Shown here piece by piece: positions 1 to 8,041 of a stretch of DNA of 64,000 nt. Position numbers and translations under genes: made by a program. The notes beneath the pieces are model-generated. The model was given only the letters and a program-made list of their open reading frames with translations. It was not told where the DNA came from and made no database searches. Within the stretch, counting starts at the first letter, position 1. Every line of letters begins with the position of its first letter. The DNA is from an uncultured Bacteroidia bacterium (GTDB lineage: Bacteria; Bacteroidota; Bacteroidia; NS11-12g; UBA955), in the NCBI GenBank assembly GCA_943789135.1, contig CALSSY010000016.1, forward strand, positions 1 through 64,000, given 5' to 3'.

Positions 1-249
1 GTTTTGGCAATTTTTTTGTCTCGAAGGATTAAAATACAAATGGTATTATGCGTATTTTCTATACTTAATACCCTGTTTTTATTAAGTAGTTTACTGATTC
101 GCTTCAGGCTTAGGACCGCCGATTTGGGAAGTACACTTATCGACTATACAGAGACTCCCCATTTACTTTGGTTTGGATTATTATTTGCGTTTCAATTTTC
201 AGCTATGAGAATATTGTGGTCCGAACGCAATCGAGAAATCCCCAAGTGA
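1..249 (+). CDS. DUF4293-like membrane protein, 3' part only
   Basis: The frame is open through base 1, so only the C-terminal part of this gene lies in the window. About 82 residues are visible. They contain two hydrophobic stretches, roughly residues 12-31 and 52-66, separated by a polar segment, and end in a charged tail. The arrangement of a FLxxRRxKIQ-type segment followed by two membrane helices resembles the end of the DUF4293 family, four-helix membrane proteins of unknown function confined to Bacteroidota. The family call rests on this pattern alone. Its stop codon directly abuts the stop of the convergent pterin synthase gene, with no spacer and no recognisable terminator hairpin. 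Confidence 0.5.
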   Translation, partial: VLAIFLSRRIKIQMVLCVFSILNTLFLLSSLLIRFRLRTADLGSTLIDYTETPHLLWFGLLFAFQFSAMRILWSERNREIPK

Positions 250-669
250 TTAAACTTCTCCGTAATATTCAACGAAGTTGTTTTGGGTTTCCCATAGTGT
301 GATTTTATGCAATTTGGCGCCCTGCGGTAAATGGGGAGCTATTCTATCCCAAATTGCTACAACCACATTTTCAATCGATGGCATAACGCCCGCCAGCCAA
401 GGTACATCCAAGTTTAAATTTTGATGATCTAATGGCTCGATAACCTCACGTTCAATAATTTTTTTAAGATCTTTCAGATCCATTACCAATCCTGTTTTTG
501 GATTGGGTTGGCCTTTTACACAAACAAACAATTCAAAATTATGCCCATGAAAATGTGGATTGGCACATTTCCCAAATAAATTCAAGTTTTCCTCTTCGGA
601 TAATTGGGTATTCCAAAGTTGGTGTGCCGCATTGAAATGGGCTTTCCGAGTAATATAGAGGGTTGGCAT
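250..669 (-). CDS. queD: 6-pyruvoyl/6-carboxy-tetrahydropterin synthase family protein
   Basis: This 139-residue protein belongs to the PTPS/QueD family, which converts dihydroneopterin triphosphate to 6-carboxytetrahydropterin (queuosine route) or to 6-pyruvoyltetrahydropterin. Zinc ligands are visible as His16 (AAH) and the HGH motif at His41/His43. The catalytic triad of the family is present as Cys35, Asp81 and His82. The conserved PSxEN motif lies at 97-101 and the substrate-anchoring Glu at 127 (WET). Length is normal. It lies 15 bases after the cysteine desulfurase gene on the same strand, so the two may be cotranscribed, although a consensus -7 box also overlaps the upstream stop codon. 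QueD against BH4 synthase cannot be settled from sequence alone; the Cys-Asp-His triad fits either. Confidence 0.85.
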   Translation of the reverse strand: MPTLYITRKAHFNAAHQLWNTQLSEEENLNLFGKCANPHFHGHNFELFVCVKGQPNPKTGLVMDLKDLKKIIEREVIEPLDHQNLNLDVPWLAGVMPSIENVVVAIWDRIAPHLPQGAKLHKITLWETQNNFVEYYGEV

Positions 670-679
670 TATTTTGTTG

Positions 680-687
680 CAAATTTA
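680..687 (-). promoter_or_regulatory. -7 box (TAAATTTG) upstream of the pterin synthase gene
   Basis: On the minus strand this octamer matches the Bacteroidota -7 consensus TAnnTTTG exactly and lies 10 bases before the ATG. Its first three bases are the TAA stop of the cysteine desulfurase gene. No TTTG is present 19 bases upstream, so the -33 half is weak. Confidence 0.4.
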
Positions 688-1839
688 CAAACTGGCTACT
701 GAATTTTCGCCGTACCATTGTTTGAGTTTTTCTACCGCGAATTCTACCTCGGACTTGGTATTGAATTTTCCGAAACTAAACCGAACGGTCGTGCGATTTG
801 AATTAGGACGAATTGCTTGAATAACATGACTGCCGCCAACCGAACCACTTGAGCAAGCGCTTCCGCCACTAGCTGAAATGCCAGCAAGATCTAAATTGAA
901 AAGCAACATCGATCCGGCATCATTTGGAGGGAAAGAAACACTTAAAACGGTATATAAACTTTCACCCGCAGGATCGCCATTGAATTCAATTCCCGGGATG
1001 TGCTGGGTTAATAAATTCATCATGTGTTCTTTAACCGATTGAATTTGGTCCTTTTTTGCCTCAAGGTTGGCATAACAAATTTCCAAAGCTTTAGTCATTC
1101 CTGCAATCCCATATACATTCTCTGTTCCTCCGCGCATGTCTCTTTCTTGTGAACCTCCTGTAATTTCTGCAGGTATCCGATGTTTCTTATTGATGTACAA
1201 GAATCCCACACCTTTTGGGCCATTGAATTTATGTGCCGCTGCACAAATAAAATCAACGTTGTCGGTGCTTAAATCAAAGGGGAAATGACCCATGGTTTGA
1301 ACCGTATCACAATGGAAGATACCGTTATGACTGTGGACCAATTCACCCACTTCGTTGATGTTGATCATATTGCCAATTTCATTATTAGCATGCATCAAAC
1401 TCACTAATGGTTTGGTGCATTTTCCCAATAATTCTTGAAGATGCTTAAGATCGATATGCCCATTTTCTAAAACGTTAACCCAGTGCAAGGGAAGCCCATT
1501 TTTTTCAGCGATTTCCTCAACCGTATGGGTTACGGCATGGTGTTCAATTGGGGAAGAAATAATAGCATCCACACTTAATTTTGTTGCCGCTCCTCTCAAC
1601 GCTAGGTTATCCGCCTCTGTGCCTCCTGATGTGAAGAATATTTCAGAAGGTTTGCAATTAAGCCATTTAGCTATTTGACTGCGTGATTCTTCTACTATAT
1701 TTTTAACTTTTCTGCCATGTCCATGGGTAGAACTTGGATTTCCGTAATGTTCTTTCATTACGGAAACCATGGTTTCAATAACCGCAGGATCTAAAGGGGT
1801 AGTGGCGGCATTGTCTAGGTAGATGCGGTTTTCGTTCAT
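685..1839 (-). CDS. Cysteine desulfurase (NifS/IscS family)
   Basis: This is a 384-residue PLP-dependent cysteine desulfurase, which removes sulfur from cysteine as an enzyme-bound persulfide for Fe-S clusters or tRNA thiolation. The N-terminus reads LDNAATTP, the family signature. The PLP lysine is Lys204 in AHKFNGPKG, and the persulfide cysteine is Cys329 in the SACSSGS loop. An in-frame ATG 48 bases further upstream would give a longer protein, but that start lies inside the agmatinase gene and adds residues the family lacks. The start chosen here is two bases after the agmatinase stop, which fits translational coupling. Whether it serves Fe-S assembly or tRNA modification is not shown; no iscU or mnmA is nearby. 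Confidence 0.9.
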   Translation of the reverse strand: MNENRIYLDNAATTPLDPAVIETMVSVMKEHYGNPSSTHGHGRKVKNIVEESRSQIAKWLNCKPSEIFFTSGGTEADNLALRGAATKLSVDAIISSPIEHHAVTHTVEEIAEKNGLPLHWVNVLENGHIDLKHLQELLGKCTKPLVSLMHANNEIGNMININEVGELVHSHNGIFHCDTVQTMGHFPFDLSTDNVDFICAAAHKFNGPKGVGFLYINKKHRIPAEITGGSQERDMRGGTENVYGIAGMTKALEICYANLEAKKDQIQSVKEHMMNLLTQHIPGIEFNGDPAGESLYTVLSVSFPPNDAGSMLLFNLDLAGISASGGSACSSGSVGGSHVIQAIRPNSNRTTVRFSFGKFNTKSEVEFAVEKLKQWYGENSVASL

Positions 1840-1841
1840 TT

Positions 1842-2738
1842 TTAAATTTGTTTGTTGTGATGTAAATAGCTCATGAATTTGTAGCAAAGTTTTGCCATGG
1901 TAAATTCGGTAAGGGTATCGCCCTCACGTGGTGCAATTTCAACAATGTCGAAACCAATGACATTTTTTGCTTTGGAAACTGCTTTAAGTAAATCCAATCC
2001 TTGGAACCAGGTTAATCCCCCTGGTTCGGCTGTGCCCACGGCAGGGGCAACGGATGGATCAAATCCATCGGCATCGATTGTTACATATACGTTAGTGCCC
2101 AAAGCCTCTATACATTCTTGAATCCAGTTTGGGTTTTGATGTATATTGTGGGCGTACCAAGTTTGAATCTTTGAGCTTGATTTTCGTAAATCAGCTTCTT
2201 CTTTACATTGCGCTCTAATTCCAACCTGAACCATGGGTATGCCCATATCGTGTACTCGAGCCATTACGGAAGCATGCGAATAGGGGTTGTCTTGGTAAGC
2301 CTCCCGCAAATCGGAATGCGCATCGATTTGCAGAACAAACATATCAGGGTATTTCTCTTTGAAAGCAGAAACAATTCCACCCGTTACGGTATGCTCGGCT
2401 CCAAGGGATATAACGAATTTATCAGAATCTAGTAACGATTTTGTTTGGTTGTGAATGAGTTTCATCGCCTCCGCATCCACGGCCCCATCAAAGTTCAATT
2501 CTTCGAGAGTCGCTACACCAGTTTCTTTATAACACTCAGAATCTGTTTCCTCGTCATAAAACTCAACATAATGTGAGGCCTCTATTATGGCTTTAGGACC
2601 CTTGTATGAACCTTCGTGATAGCTAGAAGTATATTCATAGGGAAGAAGTTGTATGGCGATTTTTGATTGAGCTAAATCAGCCAATTCCTCCTCGGGGGGC
2701 GCTAAAAAAGTATTTTCAGCTGAAAGGGTTTTGAACAT
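1842..2738 (-). CDS. speB: Agmatinase / ureohydrolase family protein
   Basis: This 298-residue ureohydrolase carries a complete binuclear manganese site: His116 (GAEH), Asp139, His141 and Asp143 (DAHSD), and Asp222 and Asp224 (IDADGFDP). The GTAEPGGLTW stretch after the last ligands is typical of agmatinases rather than arginases. The likely reaction is agmatine to putrescine plus urea, the second step of arginine-dependent polyamine synthesis. It is the middle gene of a minus-strand run, 12 bases after efp and 2 bases before the cysteine desulfurase. The arginine decarboxylase that would feed it is not in the window. Agmatinase is inferred over arginase or guanidinobutyrase from motif resemblance only. 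Confidence 0.82.
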   Translation of the reverse strand: MFKTLSAENTFLAPPEEELADLAQSKIAIQLLPYEYTSSYHEGSYKGPKAIIEASHYVEFYDEETDSECYKETGVATLEELNFDGAVDAEAMKLIHNQTKSLLDSDKFVISLGAEHTVTGGIVSAFKEKYPDMFVLQIDAHSDLREAYQDNPYSHASVMARVHDMGIPMVQVGIRAQCKEEADLRKSSSKIQTWYAHNIHQNPNWIQECIEALGTNVYVTIDADGFDPSVAPAVGTAEPGGLTWFQGLDLLKAVSKAKNVIGFDIVEIAPREGDTLTEFTMAKLCYKFMSYLHHNKQI

Positions 2739-2750
2739 AGAATAAGCGGA

Positions 2751-3311
2751 TTATTTAACCCTTTCCATATAGGAACCCGTGCGCGTATCAATTTTGATTT
2801 TCTCCCCAGTATCTACAAAAAGAGGTACCATTACTTGTGCTCCAGTTTCTACTGTAGCGGGTTTTAAAGTATTTGTAGCTGTATCGCCCTTAACACCAGG
2901 TTCGGTATAGGTAACTTCTAACACAACATTTTGAGGGGCATCTGCAGAAACCGCAGTTTCACCTTCAAACGCAATGGTAACTGTATCGCCTTCTTTCATG
3001 AATTTAGATCCATCCCCAAAAAGATGTTTAGAAATAGGAATTTGATCATAGGATTCGTTATTCATGCAAATAAAAGAATCTCCCTCTTCGTAAAGATATT
3101 GTAATTCGTGGGTTTCAACACGCAGAATTTCTACGTTTTCACCACTTCTAAACCTGTTTTCTGCGAGTTTTCCGTCTTTTACACGGCGCATTTTTGCTTG
3201 GTAAAATGCACGTAAATTTCCTGGAGTACGGTGTTGCCACTCGATTACCTGGCATAATTCACCGTTATATCGGATAAAACTGCCTACGGATACATCTGCT
3301 GTAGTTGCCAT
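2751..3311 (-). CDS. efp: Translation elongation factor P
   Basis: EF-P rescues ribosomes stalled on polyproline. The 186-residue length and the three beta-barrel domains are as expected, with recognisable stretches SFIRYNGELCQV near the N-terminus and the TYTEPGVKGDTA and VPLFVDTGEKI motifs in the C-terminal domains. The loop that reaches the peptidyl-transferase centre reads PGNLRAF. The position equivalent to the modified Lys34 of the E. coli protein is Asn32 here, so neither lysylation nor arginine rhamnosylation at that exact residue is possible. An exact -7 box lies 8 bases before the ATG. It leads an operon with agmatinase and cysteine desulfurase. Confidence 0.95.
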   Translation of the reverse strand: MATTADVSVGSFIRYNGELCQVIEWQHRTPGNLRAFYQAKMRRVKDGKLAENRFRSGENVEILRVETHELQYLYEEGDSFICMNNESYDQIPISKHLFGDGSKFMKEGDTVTIAFEGETAVSADAPQNVVLEVTYTEPGVKGDTATNTLKPATVETGAQVMVPLFVDTGEKIKIDTRTGSYMERVK

Positions 3312-3319
3312 AATTAAGG

Positions 3320-3327
3320 CAAAATTA
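3320..3327 (-). promoter_or_regulatory. -7 box (TAATTTTG) of the efp operon
   Basis: On the minus strand the octamer matches TAnnTTTG exactly and ends 8 bases before the efp ATG. No convincing -33 TTTG is present at the expected distance. Confidence 0.45.
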
Positions 3328-3405
3328 CTAAAAAGCCGCGAAAGTCGACTTTTCTATTTGCTTTGATATAAACTCGGCCCTTTCTAAAGTTCGAATTTAG
3401 TCGTG

Positions 3406-4047
3406 CTAATATTTCAATTCGATCCCATATCTGTTTAATGCACGATGAATCAGTTGTTGTCGTTTAATTGATATTCTGTGATTGATGCCACAGGTACGAG
3501 GGCATGGCAGCATTGAGGCAATGTTTATGCATTGCTGATAGCTTAATTTTTGTGGTGTGGTTTTGTAGTAATAGTGCGCCGCTTCTGAAATCCCAAATGC
3601 ACCGCGGCCCATTTCTATTACATTAATGTAAACCTCGAGAATACGGGCTTTATCCCATAAAAATTCCATCCAAAAGGTCAGGTAGGTTTCAAGTCCTTTG
3701 CGAAACCAACTTCTACCTTCCCAAAGGAATATATTTTTGGCCGTTTGTTGGCTGATGGTGCTAGCTCCTCGTTTGGTCTTCCCTTTTTTATTGTGGGTGA
3801 TTGCTTTTTCGATTGCATCGAAATCAAAACCATTGTGTTCGAAGAATCGCTGATCTTCTGCTGCAATAACGGCCTTTTCAAAAACGTCGGGGATTTCTTT
3901 CAAACTGAGCCAATCTCCTTTTTCTTTTCGAAGTTCTCTTTGATCCCATTGTATTGCGGTTATGGGTGGATTTATCCATTTATAGGCAATTACAGGTACT
4001 ACCGGAATTAAAATGAGCAATATGAGCAATCGAATTAACGTGAACAT
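3406..4047 (-). CDS. mtgA: Monofunctional biosynthetic peptidoglycan transglycosylase
   Basis: This 213-residue protein is a GT51 glycosyltransferase that polymerises lipid II into glycan strands on the periplasmic face of the inner membrane. A single N-terminal membrane anchor covers about residues 4-22. The catalytic motif AAEDQRFFEHNGFD places the general base at Glu64. The second motif KRGASTISQQTAKN lies at 92-105. The third, ILEVYINVIEMG, contains Glu138. There is no penicillin-binding transpeptidase domain, so it is the monofunctional type rather than a class A PBP. Its length is normal. It is transcribed alone, 94 bases upstream of efp on the same strand. Confidence 0.93.
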   Translation of the reverse strand: MFTLIRLLILLILIPVVPVIAYKWINPPITAIQWDQRELRKEKGDWLSLKEIPDVFEKAVIAAEDQRFFEHNGFDFDAIEKAITHNKKGKTKRGASTISQQTAKNIFLWEGRSWFRKGLETYLTFWMEFLWDKARILEVYINVIEMGRGAFGISEAAHYYYKTTPQKLSYQQCINIASMLPCPRTCGINHRISIKRQQLIHRALNRYGIELKY

Positions 4048-4182
4048 GTTTTTGATACAAACGTAAAATTACATTATTGTGTGCTTCTTTTTGTTCAAAT
4101 TTATGAAAAATGCAAATTTGAGGACTTTCACAAAATATCTTAAATAAATGAATATCATTGTTTTGTGTGTATTTGATTTTTT

Positions 4183-4197
4183 TGGCACGGTATTTGA
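4183..4197 (+). promoter_or_regulatory. Possible sigma-54-type promoter (TGGCAC-N5-TTGA)
   Basis: TGGCAC at 4183-4188 is followed by five bases and TTGA at 4194-4197, against the sigma-54 consensus TGGCAC-N5-TTGC. Only the last base of the -12 element differs. A transcript starting about 12 bases downstream would carry a 25-base leader before the ATG at 4233. A sigma-70-type reading (TATTTG at 4191) is possible but lacks a properly spaced TTTG. Confidence 0.4.
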
Positions 4198-4232
4198 AAT
4201 GAATTAGTCAAAACAAACTAAAAATAATTATC

Positions 4233-4682
4233 ATGAAAAAATTAACATTACTTTTCGCAGTTGCTTTCGCAGTAGTAGGATCTGCAATGGCACAAATGGC
4301 TATCCCTGGTGAAGTTTTCGCTGGTAACCCTTCACGTTTCAATGGTCGTAAAGTTACCATCAAAAATGTAGAAGTTGTAAAAACTGATGCCCATGGTGGA
4401 CCTTCAATCGGTGGACCTGCTGGTTCATTAACTGGTGGCCCTGGTGCAGTTGGCACTCCTAGTGCTCCTGCAACTCACCCATGTCGCCCACCTCGCGGTT
4501 TTTCTGAAGTATCTGTATTCTTCAAAGGTGCTCCAGATTTCAAAGGTTGTTTCTTTATGGCTGATAACATGAAGCAGCAATTAGATCGCGAAATGGGTCA
4601 TGAAAATGCTCCTGCTCAGTTGACTTTCCGTGGTGATAGTCGTACTGGATACAATGTATCGTTCTACCGTTTAGGTATGTAA
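4233..4682 (+). CDS. Secreted protein of unknown function, possible OB-fold
   Basis: I do not recognise the family. The 149-residue product starts with a clear signal peptide (MKKLTLLFAV then SAMA before Gln21). After a short segment resembling the first strands of an OB-fold (NPSRFNGRKVTIKNVEVV), a Gly/Pro/Ser/Thr-rich low-complexity stretch runs from about residue 55 to 82. The remaining part has two cysteines, Cys84 and Cys106, that could form a disulfide, and alternating beta-strand-like segments to the end. It stands alone, between a sigma-54-like promoter and a strong terminator, so it is a single-gene transcript. Codons are those of well-expressed genes here. A periplasmic or surface location is inferred from the signal peptide only. 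Confidence 0.7.
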   Translation: MKKLTLLFAVAFAVVGSAMAQMAIPGEVFAGNPSRFNGRKVTIKNVEVVKTDAHGGPSIGGPAGSLTGGPGAVGTPSAPATHPCRPPRGFSEVSVFFKGAPDFKGCFFMADNMKQQLDREMGHENAPAQLTFRGDSRTGYNVSFYRLGM

Positions 4683-4711
4683 TTTCAGAGTTAAATCACT
4701 TTTAGTATTTC

Positions 4712-4745
4712 AAAGGCCGTCAATTTTGACGGCCTTTGCTTTTTA
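4712..4745 (+). terminator. Rho-independent terminator after the small secreted protein
   Basis: A 12-base perfect stem (AAAGGCCGTCAA at 4712-4723 with its complement at 4726-4737) is followed by a T-rich tail GCTTTTTAT. It lies 30 bases after the stop codon at 4682. Confidence 0.85.
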
Positions 4746-4813
4746 TAACTAATAATTCGAATAGTAAAAGGATTCAATTATTGATGAGGCGGATTGATTT
4801 CTTCCATTATGAA

Positions 4814-5821
4814 TCAAAATCCATTGACACCGTTTACGGTGGTATATTTGAGCACCAAGTTTTTGTTTGGATAAATTCGTTTGAATGCACTTTGAACCAT
4901 TAAAGTGGCTTCATGGAATCCACAGAGTATTAGTTTCAATTTTCCCTCGTAGGTATTAATATCTCCTATTGCGAAGATTCCTGGAATATTGGTACTGTAA
5001 TCACGAGTATTAACTTTAATGGCATTTTTTTCAATCTCTAAATTCCAATCTGCAATGGGTCCTAACTTTGGACTTAATCCAAAAAGAGGTAAGAAATAGT
5101 CGGTATGGAGCCATTGGATTTCTTGTGACCCTTTAGTTAAGGCACCAACGGCCGAAAGTTTATCACCACCCATTAATTCCTTAATTTCAGTGTGGGTTAA
5201 TAAGTTTAGCTCTCCCTTTTCTTGAGCATCCATAATTTTTTGTACAGAATCCAAATGTCCGCGGAATTCGCCGCTTCTATGCACCAATGTAACAGATTCT
5301 GCAATGTCTTTTAGGAATAAGGTCCAATCTAACGCGCTATCTCCACCACCTGCGATTACAACTTTCTTATTTCTGTATTTCTCAGGGTCTTTGATCATAT
5401 AATCAATTCCAACATTCTCGTAAGATGCTAAATTAGGAATTGGCGGTTTTCTGGGTTCGAATACCCCTAATCCACCCGCAATTGCTATGTTTGGTGCTAT
5501 ATGTTTAAGGCCTGAATCCGTGGTTACGATGAATTTCCCGTCTTCTGTTTGGACGATACTTTCTGCCTTCTCTCCTAAAGTGAATCCGGGTTTAAACGGT
5601 TCGATTTGTTTCATTAAATTGTCTATCAGGTCTCCAGCCAGTATTTCTGGAAAGCCTGGAATATCATAGATAGGTTTTTTAGGATAAATTTCTGTTAACT
5701 GCCCTCCGGGTTGGGGCAATACATCGATTATATGGCAACGTAATTTTAATAGACCGGCTTCAAAAACGGTAAATAAACCCACCGGGCCGGCACCAATAAT
5801 AATGATATCGGTTTCAATCAT
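4814..5821 (-). CDS. Ferredoxin/flavodoxin-NADP+ reductase, thioredoxin-reductase-like type
   Basis: This 335-residue flavoprotein has two Rossmann dinucleotide sites: GAGPVG at residues 10-15 for FAD and the IAGGGDSALD segment at about 156-165 for NADPH. The FAD-closing motif GIFAIGDI lies near residue 280. The CxxC redox centre of thioredoxin reductases is absent from the NADPH domain, which, together with the C-terminal extension, identifies the YumC-type ferredoxin-NADP+ reductase. It moves electrons between NADPH and ferredoxin or flavodoxin in the cytoplasm. It is monocistronic. An exact -7 box lies just 4 bases before the ATG, so the mRNA may have no leader. Confidence 0.88.
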   Translation of the reverse strand: MIETDIIIIGAGPVGLFTVFEAGLLKLRCHIIDVLPQPGGQLTEIYPKKPIYDIPGFPEILAGDLIDNLMKQIEPFKPGFTLGEKAESIVQTEDGKFIVTTDSGLKHIAPNIAIAGGLGVFEPRKPPIPNLASYENVGIDYMIKDPEKYRNKKVVIAGGGDSALDWTLFLKDIAESVTLVHRSGEFRGHLDSVQKIMDAQEKGELNLLTHTEIKELMGGDKLSAVGALTKGSQEIQWLHTDYFLPLFGLSPKLGPIADWNLEIEKNAIKVNTRDYSTNIPGIFAIGDINTYEGKLKLILCGFHEATLMVQSAFKRIYPNKNLVLKYTTVNGVNGF

Positions 5822-5825
5822 TATG

Positions 5826-5833
5826 CAAAAGTA
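5826..5833 (-). promoter_or_regulatory. -7 box (TACTTTTG) of the ferredoxin reductase gene
   Basis: Exact TAnnTTTG on the minus strand, ending 4 bases before the ATG. The transcript is predicted to start at or next to the start codon. Confidence 0.5.
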
Positions 5834-5896
5834 GTGTATATATTATGGATGAAAGTCGAACCATTACAGTTTACTCATTGATTTCAAATCTAAAGT

Positions 5897-7283
5897 TCAA
5901 CGACGTTCTAATCCTTTTTGTGTGAATGTGTATTCTGCCTCACCGACCTCTATGGTTTGACCTACCTTCTTAAGATGTAAGTCTCTTATTTCACCATCAT
6001 TAGTGAGGATGTTTCCTTTAGTTGCTTTGGCAATACGCACATAATCTAAAGGAATAAGGTTGGTTATATCCCCACATAGTACCAACTGCACAGGTTTGTC
6101 TACGAAACGGAGAATTCTAATATCCTTTACGGGAGCATTAGCATCGGCAACCATCAATACCGTGTCTACATCTGACCATTTTTTCAAACTGCGTAGTATG
6201 GCTTCTATATTGTTTTCTGGTAAATCGCCTCCACTACCTGAATTCATAGCCCTTTGCATGGTTTGATAAATGGAATCAAAATTAGACGTCTTTACGGTAT
6301 AAACACCCCCGGAATTACCAATCCGTTTTAATATTTCAGGAGCCCCATTACCATCGTTGAAAAAACTAAAATAATGATCGGTTGCCAAATTAGGTCGGGA
6401 TTTTAAAATTGCCATGACTTGGCCGGTGTAGGGGGCCATACTGCCAGTTACATCAATAACAAATGCCCATTTCCCTTTAAAGGATTTATTGCGAATTTGG
6501 TTATAAATATCTAGTTTTTTTAGATGCGGATTCATTCCGGAATAAAAACCTTTGAAGCTTGTGTATCCCTTTATGGTTTTTCGTTTTACGCTGTCCAGAA
6601 TAACTTTGGTTTCGGGTTCTCTGAACCAAATTCCCGCATTTTCATAACGCAAGCCTTTTGCGATTTTATCTCTCTCGTCTTGGTAGGAATCTACCCGTTT
6701 CGACATACTTTTTTCGAATTCTGTAAATATCTCTGTCGGGTATGTTTACCAATGAATCATGAATTTCCGCTATCAGGTCATCAATTACTCCAATTTCCGT
6801 TTTCTGTATTTCAGGTGGTATCTCATCTTTCAGAAAGACAATGAATCCATGAAACATTTTTCGGGCTTGATCTTCTGTTTTTCCTTTGGTTTGCTCAAAG
6901 ATTCGCCATTCGATATTTTGCTTTGTGAAAAGTTGGGGTAATTTCTCGTTTAAATGTAAAAAACGATTTTCATTGAGCAGTCTCTGGTTGAAGGTATCAA
7001 CTTGACGATAACGCGTATATACCAAGTGAACACTTATGATTTCTTTACCCTTGGGTAAATCGAATTTTGTTTTTGGAAGAAAGTGAGAACTGGAAAAATA
7101 CATGGGTAAATAAACCACCAGTGGGTCTTCACCCATAGGATGTTCTTTCACACGGATTGGTTTTAATTCCGACAGTTTTTTTATTGTCGGAAGGGCAGGG
7201 GAATTTTGTGCTAAAACCGGAAATAGAATCAAAAAAAATCCTAAAAAGAGGAGGGTATATTTCTTGATTCTAAAATGTTGCAT
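5897..7283 (-). pseudogene. Secreted von Willebrand factor A (vWA) domain protein, split by a +1 frameshift
   Basis: Two overlapping frames together encode one protein. The first, 7283 down to 6666, gives a signal peptide (ending VLAQ) and a domain of about 180 residues. The second, open to 5897, gives a vWA domain with a DxTGSM metal site (IDVTGSM), a Gly-rich segment (SGSGGDLPENN) and a closing ADANAPVKD strand. The vWA half lacks an export signal of its own. The region is 1,387 bases, one more than a multiple of three. Removing one A from the A6 run at 6709-6714 joins the frames into about 461 residues. The indel may be a real mutation, a sequencing error, or be corrected by transcriptional slippage. 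It directly follows bshB1 (stop and start adjacent). Function is unknown. Confidence 0.65.
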
Positions 7284-8003
7284 CTAAAAAAGGTCGGTTA
7301 ATTGCTTCACGCCAACTACGCCTTTTTCACAAATAAAACCTTCTCCAAATTCACAGCCAATACTTCTGCCATAATCCCGGGCTCGAGCTTCTAAGAAATC
7401 CCAAAATTCTTTGCCACTGATAGGTGTTTCTGGCCCTTCGCTGTTTTCTTGATAGAATTGACTTTTAAATGCGGCAATGCTGGCGCGTTTTTGTTCGTAT
7501 TCTTGAGTAATATCAACGATAAAATCGGGTCCGATATTTCGGTCTTGTATATAAAAAAACACGGATTTGGGTCGGTGTGCCAATTGTTGGGCCCCTTTAT
7601 AATTGGTTTCGATTTTAATCAATCCACTTAAAAAGCAGGCTCTTCGAACCAGTTCAGAGGCTCGGCCGTGATCTGGATGTCGATCAGATGGGGCGTTGGC
7701 CAATACAATTTCAGGCTGGAAATAGCGAATTTGTTCTATAATTTGAATGAGTTCTTTTTCGGAGTTCTCAAAAAAACCATCTCGAAGATTCAATTGAAAA
7801 CGCTCAGAAATGCCCATAATTTCGGCACTTTTCCGCGCTTCTATGGTTCGTAATTCCGCAGTGCCTCTGCTTCCCAATTCGCCCCTTGTTAAATCGAGTA
7901 TGGCGACGGTTTTCCCCTGTTTTATTTCCTTGATAAGTGTGCCTGAACAAGCCAGTTCTACATCATCTGGATGGGCTGCAATGGCTAAAATATCGACTTT
8001 CAT
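7284..8003 (-). CDS. bshB1: N-acetyl-alpha-D-glucosaminyl-L-malate deacetylase (bacillithiol synthesis)
   Basis: This 239-residue PIG-L/LmbE-type zinc deacetylase carries the AHPDD motif at residues 10-14 (zinc ligands His11 and Asp14) and a second motif HPDH at 109-112 giving His112. It removes the acetyl group from GlcNAc-malate, the second step of bacillithiol synthesis in the cytoplasm. Length and the TRGELGSRG segment near residue 39 fit BshB1 well. bshA and bshC are not in the window. It lies between the M28 cyclase lipoprotein (38 bases upstream) and the vWA protein (immediately downstream) in one minus-strand operon. Confidence 0.9.
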   Translation of the reverse strand: MKVDILAIAAHPDDVELACSGTLIKEIKQGKTVAILDLTRGELGSRGTAELRTIEARKSAEIMGISERFQLNLRDGFFENSEKELIQIIEQIRYFQPEIVLANAPSDRHPDHGRASELVRRACFLSGLIKIETNYKGAQQLAHRPKSVFFYIQDRNIGPDFIVDITQEYEQKRASIAAFKSQFYQENSEGPETPISGKEFWDFLEARARDYGRSIGCEFGEGFICEKGVVGVKQLTDLF

Positions 8004-8041
8004 TGGTGTTGGGAAAAGTGTGTTATTGATTAGATGGATTA

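Noticed and set aside
6666-6714. Programmed -1 frameshifting at the A AAA AAG heptamer in the vWA gene
   Set aside because: The heptamer is in the correct phase, but a -1 shift reads into a stop after six codons. The downstream domain is in the +1 frame, which -1 slippage cannot reach.
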